From Ceratothoa steindachneri (Eukaryota > Arthropoda > Malacostraca > Isopoda > Cymothoidae): DNA of 64,000 nt. Made by a program: the position numbers and the translations under genes. A model generated the notes under the pieces. The model did no database searches. It saw only the letters and a list, made by a program, of their open reading frames with translations, and was not told the origin of the DNA. Numbering within the stretch: position 1 is the stretch's first letter; the number at the start of each line of letters is the position of its first letter. The DNA lies in NCBI GenBank assembly GCA_963969495.1, contig OZ018335.1, positions 83,744,354-83,808,353 on the forward strand, given 5' to 3'. Of the stretch, positions 1 through 8,365 are shown in pieces.

Positions 1-329
1 CTTTTTTTCTTCCTTTTGGCTCGTTGAGCCAGTCCTGCAGCAGAAGACTTCTGCTCTTGGACGTCAGAAGCCTTCTCTCCTTTGCACTCGCCTGACCATC
101 TGCAGCTCTCTGTTTTTAATAGGTGAACCTCCTTTTTGAGGAGGGAGTTCTTCTTTCTCAGTTGAGCGATGCACTCACCCAGGCGCTTCCCCAGTTCACA
201 GAAGTCACAGACACTAACGGAATTTGTGAACTCCTTGCAACTCCTGCCCCCGAAGTCTTCACTCCATCTATAAAATTTGCAGATTGTGCAGGTTAACTTG
301 CGGAACGGAGGCCTATTCTTCGTCGCCAT
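1..329 (-). CDS. LINE ORF1, N-terminal zinc finger and coiled coil (partial, runs off window)
   Basis: Read on the minus strand from an ATG at 329, the frame stays open to the window edge, about 109 codons. It encodes a cysteine-rich head (CTIC, then SCKEF, then VCDFC) followed by a lysine- and glutamate-rich stretch that looks like a coiled coil. ORF1 proteins of CR1-type LINEs often start with a C4 or PHD-like zinc finger and a coiled coil used for RNA binding and oligomerisation, and this fits that plan. A related but diverged head lies at 35423-35626 on the plus strand. It sits directly downstream (minus sense) of another CR1 copy in the same orientation. The remainder of ORF1 and all of ORF2 lie outside the window. 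The assignment to a LINE is inference from layout and motif, and no database match was made. Confidence 0.6.
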   Translation of the reverse strand, partial: MATKNRPPFRKLTCTICKFYRWSEDFGGRSCKEFTNSVSVCDFCELGKRLGECIAQLRKKNSLLKKEVHLLKTESCRWSGECKGEKASDVQEQKSSAAGLAQRAKRKKK

Positions 330-894
330 CTTAAAAACTCTGGGACCATACGCATTGAAAAAGTTTTTTGTGTGTGATTTTCTCTCGCACTAATCACATC
401 TGCCTATTTCAAGGAGGTTTTTGGTCGTTCGGCCAACAGAAACCCTTTGACCAAGCACACCAAACCTAAGGTATTCCATGGGCCGGACGTCTCCAATCGT
501 GCCGTAGCTCCAAATTGAGCAGCACGAGAGCCCCAGTAAACTGGAGCTCTGTTTTTTCGACAAGGGTGCTTGGGGTGAAAATTGTCTTCCTACTAAGCCC
601 TACTAATCAACTAAAAACGGCCAGATTTAAGGTAAATAGTAAAGCTAAGTACCCAAGACTTCATTCAAATCTTTAGCGGATCTGGAAACTAGCAATGCAC
701 AAAAGTTCTTTCTAAAAGAGCAGTTAAGCCTTTGTTAACCAAGTAGTGATCACAATGGACTGGTAAGTCCATTACACGTTAGGAAGAAAGCTTCTAAGGG
801 GTACCTAGTAATTCACCATTAATCGTACCTCAAACGCTTGAGATCCCTTCAATCTAAGTCTCTTGCAACCTATGAGTGCTCCAAGGCGTTAGTT
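330..894 (-). other. Probable 5-prime leader of the LINE that starts at 329
   Basis: No coding sequence is recognisable here. The stretch lies between the 3-prime hairpin of one minus-strand CR1 copy and the ORF1 start of the next, so it most likely holds the 5-prime UTR and internal promoter of the second copy plus some spacer. It shows no obvious similarity to the region before the related ORF1 at 35423. Confidence 0.3.
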
Positions 895-936
895 AAAGAG
901 TAACAAGGAGTAACTGGTAGTAACAAGGAAAGGTTA

Positions 937-975
937 GTACCCTAGGAGACCTTACGGTCTATTCAAAGAGGGTAC
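937..975 (-). other. CR1 3-prime UTR stem-loop, copy 1
   Basis: On the minus strand an outer stem GTACCCT/AGGGTAC encloses an inner stem AGACC/GGTCT closing on a GTAA loop, a GNRA-type tetraloop. The same fold recurs at the ends of the copies at 38179-38220 and 40451-40490. In LINEs of the L2/CR1 group, 3-prime stem-loops are known to be recognised by the element's own RT. That role here is inferred. Confidence 0.6.
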
Positions 976-999
976 CTTTGGACTAGCAATCGAGCAGGC

Positions 1000-2861
1000 A
1001 CATGGCTGCTCAATTGTTTTGCGTCCCTAAACGGCCACTTTTCAAGACTTTGTCTAGTCTTAACTTAAACTGGTCAACAGATTTACTGTTGACAATTTCC
1101 AATGGAAGTGCGTTCCACTTACCGCGGATACTGTAAATGGAAAAATGTTCACACAGATTGCGGTTGTAACGCTTCAGTTCAAGTTTGAAGCCGTGATTGC
1201 GCGTTCTGTGCTCACTCAGTGTGAAAATATTCCGGTAGTCAACATTGTCGAACCCTCGAAGTATTTTGAAAACTTCGAAGAGCTGACCACCCAGTCTACG
1301 GGTTTCCAGCGAGAACAGATTTAATTCCCTTAGTCTATCCTCATAACTTTTAGGTCAGGTAAAGGGAATCAGCTTGGGTTCCCTGGCTTGTACGCGTTCC
1401 AACCTTGCGATATCCTTTTGAAACGAAGGACTCCAAAATTGTACGGCATACTCCAGGTGCGGCCGAACGAGGGAGTTGTACAGACAAAGTACTATCTCGT
1501 GGTTACGGTATCCAAACTGGCGCTTTATGTAGCCTAATATCCTTTGGGATCTCTTCTATGCCTCGATGCACTCTTTCGAGAACTTCAGGTCGCTAGTAAT
1601 AATTAGACCCAAGTCCTTCTCAGTGTCACTCGATTCAAGAGCAGTCCTCTTAAGAATATACTGAGATTGGGGGTTTCTGTGGCCAATATGCATAACTTTG
1701 CATTTGTTCACGTTAAAAGGCATTTGCCACGTGTCCGACCACTCCCCATGCTTTGAAGGTCCTCTTGGAGGTGAGCAGTGTTTCCATCCTTTGCAACGTA
1801 CACACCAAGCTTAGGACCCTCAGGAAATTTAGAAATCTTGGTAACCATGTCACTGTCCATGTCGTTGACGTAGATGATGAATAGTAGTGGTCCTAGGACA
1901 GAGCCTGGAGGCACCCCACTAGTAACGGGCACCCACTCAGAAGTCTGTCCATTCACCACCACCCGTTGCCGTCTGCCACTTAGCCAGTTCTCGATCCAGC
2001 CGGCTACTTTCTTCTATGCCCAGCGCTCGCACTTTCTGGAGAAGGCGGCGGTGTAGTACCTTATCAAAGGCTTTCTTAAAGTCTAAGTAGACTACATCCA
2101 CCGCCTTGTCCCGATCGTGCTCACTGAACACGAAGTGGAAGAATTCCACAAGGTTTGTCAGGCATGACTGTTGCTTTCGGAAGCCCTGCTGGGAACTCCT
2201 TAGTAGCAGGTTTGACTTTAAATACGACGTCATTTTGTCCACCATCATGCTTTTTATGAGTTTACCGACTATCGAAGTTAGACTGATAGGTCGCTAGTTT
2301 GACGGTTGGCTACAGTCTCCTTTGTTGAAGATAGGAGTCAACTTCGCTTCACGCGTCTCTAGGAACGCATTCGGTCCGGATTGACATGTTGAAGATTGCG
2401 CTCAGGTGTCGTGACACTTGATCGCGCACTTTTTTCAACACTTTAGGTAGAATCCCATCTGGGCCAGGTGACTTATTCGTCATTAGGTCACTGATCTTCT
2501 TTTTTATTTCCCCTTCGGTGAAGTCCATATCCTCCAGCTTTTTCCCCGAGTAGGAATCCATTGGCTGGAGGATGGGACCACACTCTTCAGGAAACACTGA
2601 AGAGAAGTAGTCGTTAAGGGGGTTAGCATTTTCTGCACCTGAATGCTTTAATGCCCGTTCCTCATTTTTTAAAGGGCCAATCGTTCGACGGATTGGTTTA
2701 CGGCTGTTTACATATCGAAAAAACTCCTTGAGATTCCCTTTACAGAGTCTTGCCACCCGGAGTTCCTCAGGCCACTTAGCCGCCCTTATGCTGGAATTCA
2801 CTCTCCTGGCTAGCCTCCGGTATTCGTCAAAGTCGCCCGAGATCTTCGATTGTCGGTACAC
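1000..2861 (-). pseudogene. LINE ORF2, EN-RT linker, reverse transcriptase and C-terminal domain (broken)
   Basis: The minus strand carries successive RT blocks in changing frames. The linker and the NKSPGPDGILPK block lie at 2349-2861, and GFRKQQSCLTNL with VVYLDFKKAFDKV (RT motif A region) at about 2050-2190. The motif [21 protein letters not shown] lies at about 1870-1950. The next block should hold the catalytic Asp pair but reads KFPEGPKLG, so both aspartates are lost. The C-terminal part (HPLEYAVQFW-like region) is visible at about 1380-1480. The reading frame shifts near 1950 and 2300. The element family is CR1-like. Activity is excluded by the lost aspartates and frameshifts. Confidence 0.85.
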
Positions 2862-3752
2862 AGATTTTTTGATTAAACCACTTTGATTGAACAGAAGACC
2901 GACGAGGACATTTCAGAGGGATGAAACGTGATTGAACACTCATAAACTTATTTTGGAAACTGTTCCACGAATCTTCAACAACATCGCACACTTCTAGCCT
3001 CGCGTCCATCAGTCCAGCACAAAGACCTGCAAAGTCTGCTCTTTTCAAATCGAGTTTTCTTGATTTAATAGTTGCAGGCCCTGCCTTCGGGACTTTGACT
3101 ACAAATCTAATTAGTCGGTGGTCACTGCCACCAAGCTCTTCGCCAACAGAGAGGTCCTCAACGATGTCATCCTCAGAGGTGAAAACCAAGTCGAGGAAAT
3201 TGTCTCCTCTCGTTGGCTCTCTCACCCATTAAGTCAGGAACTTGTTGTTTGCGAACTCCAGGATTAGTGCGTTCTCGCTACAGGGTTCTCTGGTTTCCCA
3301 GTCAACTTGTGTGTTGAAATCTCCCATGACGATACACACTCGACAAGTTCTCCTAGTAACTGGTACAGATCTCTACCCTTTTTAACTTGTTGGGCAGGAG
3401 GTCTATAAAGCACCAGGGTCCTGTATTTGGCAGGATCTATCTCTAGGTCAACACCTAGTAGTTCATGGTCAGATAGGATTTTGCAATCCGTCGAGTTGGG
3501 AGTATCCTTGACATACAACATGACACCGCCACCCTCTTGGTCTGGCCTATCTTTCAGGAAGAGCTGGTAACTGGGAATCGTGAATTCACCTTCAAAATCT
3601 CGGCTTGAGGGTTTTATCCACGACTCCATTATGGCTACCTTCTCCGGTCCTTCTGTTGCTACGAGGCCACGAAGTTCTAGAAGCTTGTTTCTGTTTGATC
3701 TCGCATTAAACAGAATAACTTTGAGGGAGTCCCCGACTGTAGGACTCCCCAC
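2827..3752 (-). pseudogene. LINE ORF2, apurinic/apyrimidinic-type endonuclease domain (broken)
   Basis: A start at 3752 on the minus strand opens an endonuclease with an N-bearing first block (VILFNARSNRNKL), the catalytic-Glu block IMESWIKP, then GGGVMLYVKD and YRPP. After a frameshift near 3330 the GDFN block follows, then NFLDLVFTS and GGSDHRLI, the last being the SDH motif of the exonuclease-endonuclease-phosphatase fold. These are the hallmark blocks of APE-type LINE endonucleases that nick target DNA. The start overlaps the upstream ORF1 end by about 75 bases in another frame, which is common in these elements. A stop lies near 3230 and a frameshift near 3330. Confidence 0.85.
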
Positions 3753-4045
3753 GCTCTTCCGTTTCCCGCTTTGTTTCTCTGTGGTGGTGTCATTCCCCTC
3801 TTTGTGACTTCAGAAAAGGTCGTTTCTGGATTAACATGGGTGTACTGGCGTACTTTCTCCTTTACACGGGGTCTAACACTTCTTTGGGTCCGCTCCACAA
3901 CATCCTGGATCATGTTCGCGAGTGCAGCTTTCCCTTTAAAGGAAAGATGCCCTCCGTCCCTTTTGTACAGGTCATTTCTTTTGTAAAAGGTGCGGTAAGG
4001 ATCTACAAAAAAGACTCTTGCTCCGTACAAAGATCTCCCAGGCAT
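3677..4045 (-). pseudogene. LINE ORF1 C-terminus with SGNH-esterase-like motif
   Basis: A 122-residue frame contains the run YKRDGGHLSFKGKAALA, which matches the C-terminal Asp-x-x-His block of the SGNH esterase domain found in ORF1 proteins of many CR1 elements. The N-terminal part of ORF1, with the zinc finger, coiled coil and esterase GDS block, is absent, so the element is 5-prime truncated near 4095. The C-terminal end overlaps the endonuclease start in a different frame. Confidence 0.6.
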
Positions 4046-4379
4046 TAATTTCTAAAGCCTCTCTTCCACAAGGCATAAGGTAGCTGTGGAGGCCCTTGTT
4101 ACTATAAAACTTATGTGTAATAGAGATGAATGTTTGTTTTTGTTGTTTGGTTTTGGGTTTTTTTTTAACAGTTGAAGAGAGTTGGTGAAACCTATTACTA
4201 ACAGAATCGAGGAGGTTAGTCAGAGGATGCAAGGAGACGCATCAAAGAAGTGATAAAGAAGTTTGACAACCCTTAGGCTCGATCCTACTAAAGCTACCTT
4301 GATGGCATGAGTGACCCTGCCGGATCAAAGGTCCTCCAGCTTAACTAGCTTAACTAAAGCAGATTGTGCAAGCTCTCTC

Positions 4380-5340
4380 ACCGAAAGTAAGGTAGTTGAG
4401 ACAGAGAGACATGAAAAAGCATAAAAAGAGAACGAGAAAAGCATGAATGAAGAAAAAGAAGAGCTAAAGAAGAAGAAGAGAGAAAAATAGAACCAGAAAA
4501 GAATAAAAGAGCGAAAAGAGGAGAAATTCGAGAAGTACCGCTGGTGCTACACCTTCAAGGAGTGCATCTCCCAAGTCCAAGATTAATAACTTAAGATTCC
4601 CTCCGCGTAATGCCCCTAACTTCTTTAAGGTATCGGGCCCCTCAAAATTGAGAAGTTTTTCCCCATCGGAACCCAGAGGTATCAAACCTCTTACTCCCAA
4701 TCCCTCTGCGTCTTCTTTTCCCAGGAGACCGATAGTTTTTTTTACATCCGGTGTGGAAGGTCATCTGTATAGAAACTGTCCCCATAATTCCGATTTGCGG
4801 AATAATCCTGCTCACCAAGTATACCAAGTGAGCGCCGCTCCTGCGCGCCCATCATCTCGCTTTGAAAAAACCACTCCTATCTCGCCGTCCAGCCTACCCG
4901 GACATCAGGTCAATTTTCTCTTTGATAAAACCTCTTCTGGAGGCCTAAAATTTGAAAACGGGGTCGTAAACGGATGCAGAGTATCCACTCTCGTTTACGA
5001 TACAGGGTGCACATTTATCGTATTGTCAAATGAATTTCTTCCCCCAGTGGGTCCTGACCACAAAAAATTGTAGTATTCCACGACTACCTTGAGTGCCAAT
5101 CCTTCACTGGCTGGGCTGAAGTCATTTCAGCCCCTATTCAGTTTTGCTCACTCTTGTCCGGACAGTGTCCCCAAGTTTTCCCAATCCTGTAGCCCAACCC
5201 TTAATGGCGCGCGCCCAGGCAAAGAGAAAATCAAAATAACAAGCTCCCTTTGAAGCCCCGTGAGACGCTGAGTTGGATACGTCAGGAGCGAAGAATTCGC
5301 TCAACCAGAAAAGGAGTGCGGATCCCTTCTTACCCTCTGG
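4380..5340 (+). pseudogene. Gypsy gag (Lys/Glu-rich), degenerate zinc knuckle and protease
   Basis: A purine-rich stretch at 4380-4540 encodes a Lys/Glu/Arg-rich coil with stops. From 4648 an open frame of 141 codons follows. The zinc knuckle reads FFTSGVEGHLYRNC, so the first two cysteines of the usual CX2CX4HX4C are replaced. The protease keeps its active-site block as YDTGCT. The related minus-strand frame reads DAGC at the same place but keeps an intact knuckle. The frame breaks near 5070, just after the protease block. Confidence 0.75.
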
Positions 5341-5940
5341 CAGAAAGCTTGTAGTCACGAGCTAGATTCTGTCCACGGTCACATAACGGTCTCCTAACTC
5401 GTCAAAGGAGGCTTTTGTATCGAACATGCTCGCATGGTAATAACACTGAGGCTCATTCGCTGGGCATTCTACGTCCTCATGTCTCGCCCATTCGTTAAAC
5501 TGCCCAAGACAGTTTGTTTCCTGGCCATTTTGGCTACAATATTGGAAAATATGCTGATAGTAAAAACCTCTTTTACCTTGTTTACTGTTGTCCATCGTTA
5601 CCGATGACGACGTCACTCCATACATGGATGAGTTTGAAGATGTTTAGTTAATGAGCAATGCATGGAGTGAAAACTTGCATGATGATGTTGAAGGTTGAAA
5701 GTAGGTGTGCATTCTTCAGTCCGCCATCTCCACTTTCCCCTGCTGAGTCCAGTAGCAAGGAAATGATCCAGAACGACTGAAGCAGGTTTAAGTTGCCGTG
5801 CTCTTCCGAAAATATGCCCCTCGTTGGACTATTGCGTAATGCACAAGCACCGTGCAGATTTGATCTCCAGGATTACTCTTGAAGCTTGGCCCTTCCAATA
5901 TTCGCCAAAAATTAAATGGCACTTTAAAGCCCATTTCAAA
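5341..5940. repeat. About 600-bp insertion in the old Gypsy, contains a dispersed repeat
   Basis: Gypsy similarity stops near 5340 and resumes near 5940. In between lies unrelated DNA. Its right half (5586-5898) matches 48685-48976. Its left part has a minus-strand open frame of 87 codons (5362-5625) with four cysteines, which I do not recognise and would not call a gene without transcript support. Confidence 0.5.
5586..5898 (+). repeat. Dispersed repeat, copy 1
   Basis: About 310 bp starting TGTTGTCCATCGTTACCGAT and ending near CTTGGCCCTTCCAA is clearly similar by eye to 48685-48976 in the same orientation. No coding capacity, tRNA-like box or terminal repeats were seen, so the class is unknown. 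It may be part of a larger interspersed repeat. Confidence 0.7.
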
Positions 5941-5999
5941 TAAGTTATTCAATGAAGAATCAGCTATGGAGAGTGATTACCCCATGGACTCCCTTAATG

Positions 6000-6004
6000 T
6001 AATG
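6000..6004. other. Target-site duplication TAATG, left
   Basis: TAATG immediately precedes the LTR that starts at 6005 and recurs immediately after the other LTR (11971-11975). Five-base duplications are typical of Gypsy-type integrases. Confidence 0.85.
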
Positions 6005-7468
6005 TGTCGTAGAATGACTCCCGACGATACCATATATTACACTATTCGTTGAGGGAACTTCCTTAATTATCTTTAGAGTGCGTTTACTGTCTGGCGGCCG
6101 ATATTATGTATCTTCAAAATGCTTAAGAAGTGGAACTGAGCTCAAAGATAATAATATTGCTATCATTAATAAAATAGAGTTTTATTAATAATAACTATAA
6201 ACAATACACAAAAACGGAAAATATTGACATAAACAGAATGGAAAGGGTCGTGGAGACTCGGGCTAATCCAAGGATTTAAGGGATTAAAAAAGGTAAAACA
6301 AATATAGAGTTAAAGAGATGGGATGGTTCGATAAACAATTTAAAGCACAGGATAGAATTGACAAAAGGGATCAATACTCCAAAGGTGACGTTTGGCTTAC
6401 GTAACTTTTCATTAGGGTGCAGTGGAAGGTACTTGAAGGAATATTCGGTCCGCTGGCGAGTTCCAGCCGAAGGGGGGGGGATAAAAGGATCCTGACGAGG
6501 CGTCTTGGGAAGGAGAACCGTTTCTCGACGAACGGCTTGAAGAACAATGGCTGTTCTAGGTTGTTCTCTTCTGAACAAAGGGGGGGATGAGAACCGTCTC
6601 TTGTCTACGGGCTCAAGAACAATGGCTGTTCTAATGTTGTTCTCCTTTGAACAACAGGGGAGGTGAGAACCGTTTCTTGGCGAAGGGCTCAAAACGAACA
6701 ATGGCTGTTCTAATGCTGTTCTCCTTGAACAACAGGGGGGGATGAGAACCGTTTCTTGGTGAAGGGCTCAAAAAGAACAATGGCTGTTCTAATGCTGTTC
6801 TCCTTGAACAACAGGGGGGGGGGATGAGAACCGTTTCTTGGCGAAGGGCTCAAAACGAACAATGGCTGTTCTAATGCTGTTCTCCTTGAACAACAGGGGG
6901 GGTGAGAACCGTTTCTTGGCGAAGGGCTCAAAACGAACAATGGCTGTTCTAATGCTGTTCTCCTTGAACAACAGGGGGGGGGGGAAGCCTTGGGGACTTG
7001 ACGTCGGAAAGGCTCGAACCTTTGGCACTCAAGGAATATTGTCCTCCTTCTGGACAAGTGATGGTGAATCTCGAGGTCGAGGTCCCTTGGCGCACAAAGG
7101 GAGAGAGGGTCGTGGTGATGTTTCGCGACGAAAATCTGGATCTCCAATCTGATCTTAGTGGTAAAGTTTCCATATAAATAGCCAGGACATCTCCTTGGCG
7201 TGGGGGGAAAATGGAGTGAAAGCTTGGAGGGAACGCACAGCCGGGCCGGAGAAAAATGCCTTATCTGTTCATAAGCCTAACTCGATCTGGCGAGGTCGGC
7301 GTATGGGGCGAACGGGGGGACGATAACCTCCTTGTTTAAACATTGGCATCCGGTAGCTGAGATAAGACTCCAAGCCTCGAATCGAAGATGCACGTGGGCA
7401 GCATCGTGGTTTTAAATAATACGGGGTAGGAGTTGAAATTAAACGCAGCTTCAACACGTTCTATCACA
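6005..7468 (-). repeat. 3-prime LTR of the young Gypsy
   Basis: On the minus strand it begins TGTGATAGAACG at 7468 and ends CTACGACA at 6005. It contains a six-unit tandem array at about 6500-6983. A minus-strand AATAAA at 6181-6186 could serve as polyadenylation signal. A TATTTATA block near 7172 is a possible core promoter on the minus strand; the same site reads TATAAATAG on the plus strand. Confidence 0.92.
6500..6983. repeat. Tandem array inside the LTR, six units of 75-82 bp
   Basis: Unit markers (GAACAATGGCTGTTCT) start at 6542, 6617, 6696, 6775, 6857 and 6935. Each unit holds GAACA-N5-TGTTC and TGTTC-N5-GAACA palindromes and ends in a run of 6-10 G. Length differences between units come mainly from the G runs. 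The matching array in the other LTR lies at about 11000-11483. Confidence 0.9.
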
Positions 7469-7480
7469 CCCCTCCATTCC
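7469..7480 (-). other. Polypurine tract of the young Gypsy
   Basis: The minus strand directly upstream of the 3-prime LTR reads GGAATGGAGGGG, a near-pure purine run at the position where plus-strand priming occurs in LTR elements. Confidence 0.6.
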
Positions 7481-7897
7481 AGGGGAAGTTGTCACTTCAA
7501 AAAAAAGAGAGAAGGGACAACGATAGAGCTCCGTTGTGGGGAACTCGTTTTCTTGTACCAACCGTACCTTCCTGCACCTAACTAGTATTACCTCAATACA
7601 TATGATTATTTTGATCTTAAGATTACAGGGGAAAATAACCTTTAATACTACTTAATCAGAGAGAAAAAAAAAAGGGCATGGAACAATGAAATGATATAAA
7701 CTTAGTACATACGGGACAAAATAATTTATACGTAAATTAATAAGAACAAATATATATACCTACAAAAATTAGACATTGAGCGTTACAAATTTCAGACATA
7801 TACATTAATTAATTATATTACAAAAGAATCTTAAATTAAGTCGTACAAGACGGTATATACCTACATGGAGATACTAATCCTATGAATACAATTATTC
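7481..7897. other. Interior of young Gypsy without recognisable coding sequence
   Basis: This AT-rich stretch lies between the end of RNase H and the polypurine tract. In an intact Gypsy the integrase, about 1 kb or more, would be here. Nothing resembling the HHCC zinc finger or the DDE core can be read in either strand. Confidence 0.5.
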
Positions 7898-8299
7898 TAC
7901 GCTATTCGGTAACGCATTTCTACTGAGGGCATCAGCGACCTGGTTATCGGAACCTTTTATCTAATTTATTTTAAACTGATACTCTTGCAAGAGTAAACTC
8001 CAGCGCATGATGCGGCCGTTTGAGTGTCTCAAATTCCTAATATAGGCTAACGGACGCTGGTCGGTTCCTATTTGAAATTCTTTACATATCAAGTACAGCT
8101 TGAATTTGTCTATGACCCAGATAATTGATAGAGCTATCTTTTCTCTAGTGGCATATCTCTTTCCGCGTGGTAATAATTGACGACTAGCATATGCAACTGG
8201 ATGACTCGTTCTGTCATCCACGTATTGAAGGAGTACACCTCCAATGCCCTCGTTGATCACCTCGGTCTTAACCCCAAAGGATTTTTCCGGGTTGGGCAA
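7898..8299 (-). pseudogene. Gypsy RNase H domain (broken)
   Basis: The minus strand encodes NEGIGGVLLQYVDD, HPVAYASRQLLPRGKRY, the IGTDQRPLAYI block and, after a stop at about 7965, DNQVADALSRN. These are the standard blocks of Gypsy RNase H, which degrades the RNA of the RNA-DNA hybrid. The first catalytic Asp (usually in a TDAS block) is replaced (TEVI), so the domain is likely inactive as well as frame-separated from the upstream RT fragment. Confidence 0.85.
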
Positions 8300-8365
8300 C
8301 TTAAAAATGGGGGTAGAAATGAACTTACTTTTGAGCTGATTAAAATGACAAACAGCGACATCATT

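Larger units (their letters stand above)
895..4095 (-). mobile_element. CR1-clade non-LTR retrotransposon, decayed near-full-length copy
   Basis: Reading the minus strand from 4095 down gives the expected order of a CR1-type LINE. First comes the ORF1 C-terminus with an esterase-like DGGHL motif, then an overlapping ORF2 with an apurinic endonuclease, an EN-RT linker, reverse transcriptase and the C-terminal tail. A short 3-prime UTR follows, with a hairpin at 937-975 and a tail of CCTTGTTACT-like short repeats. The frame breaks at least four times, and the RT catalytic FADD block reads FPEG, so this copy cannot be active. Copies of the same family lie at 35423-38260 and 38416-40505 on the plus strand. 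No target duplication was identified. Confidence 0.85.

Noticed and set aside
3972..4232. 86-codon minus-strand frame upstream of the LINE ORF1 end
   Set aside because: Overlaps the ORF1 end in another frame and includes an A-rich Lys run; no motif.
5362..5625. Minus-strand 87-codon frame with four cysteines
   Set aside because: No motif, lies within an insertion in a dead Gypsy; kept only as part of the insertion entry.
6541..6557. AGAACA-N5-TGTTCT resembling a steroid-receptor response element
   Set aside because: Known receptor elements use a 3-base spacer; spacing is 5 here, so no such claim is made, only that the palindrome is repeated.
6276..7173. Several minus-strand open frames with repeated KENSIRTAIV-like units
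   Set aside because: They are translations of the LTR tandem array; the same frames appear in the other LTR and have no coding context.
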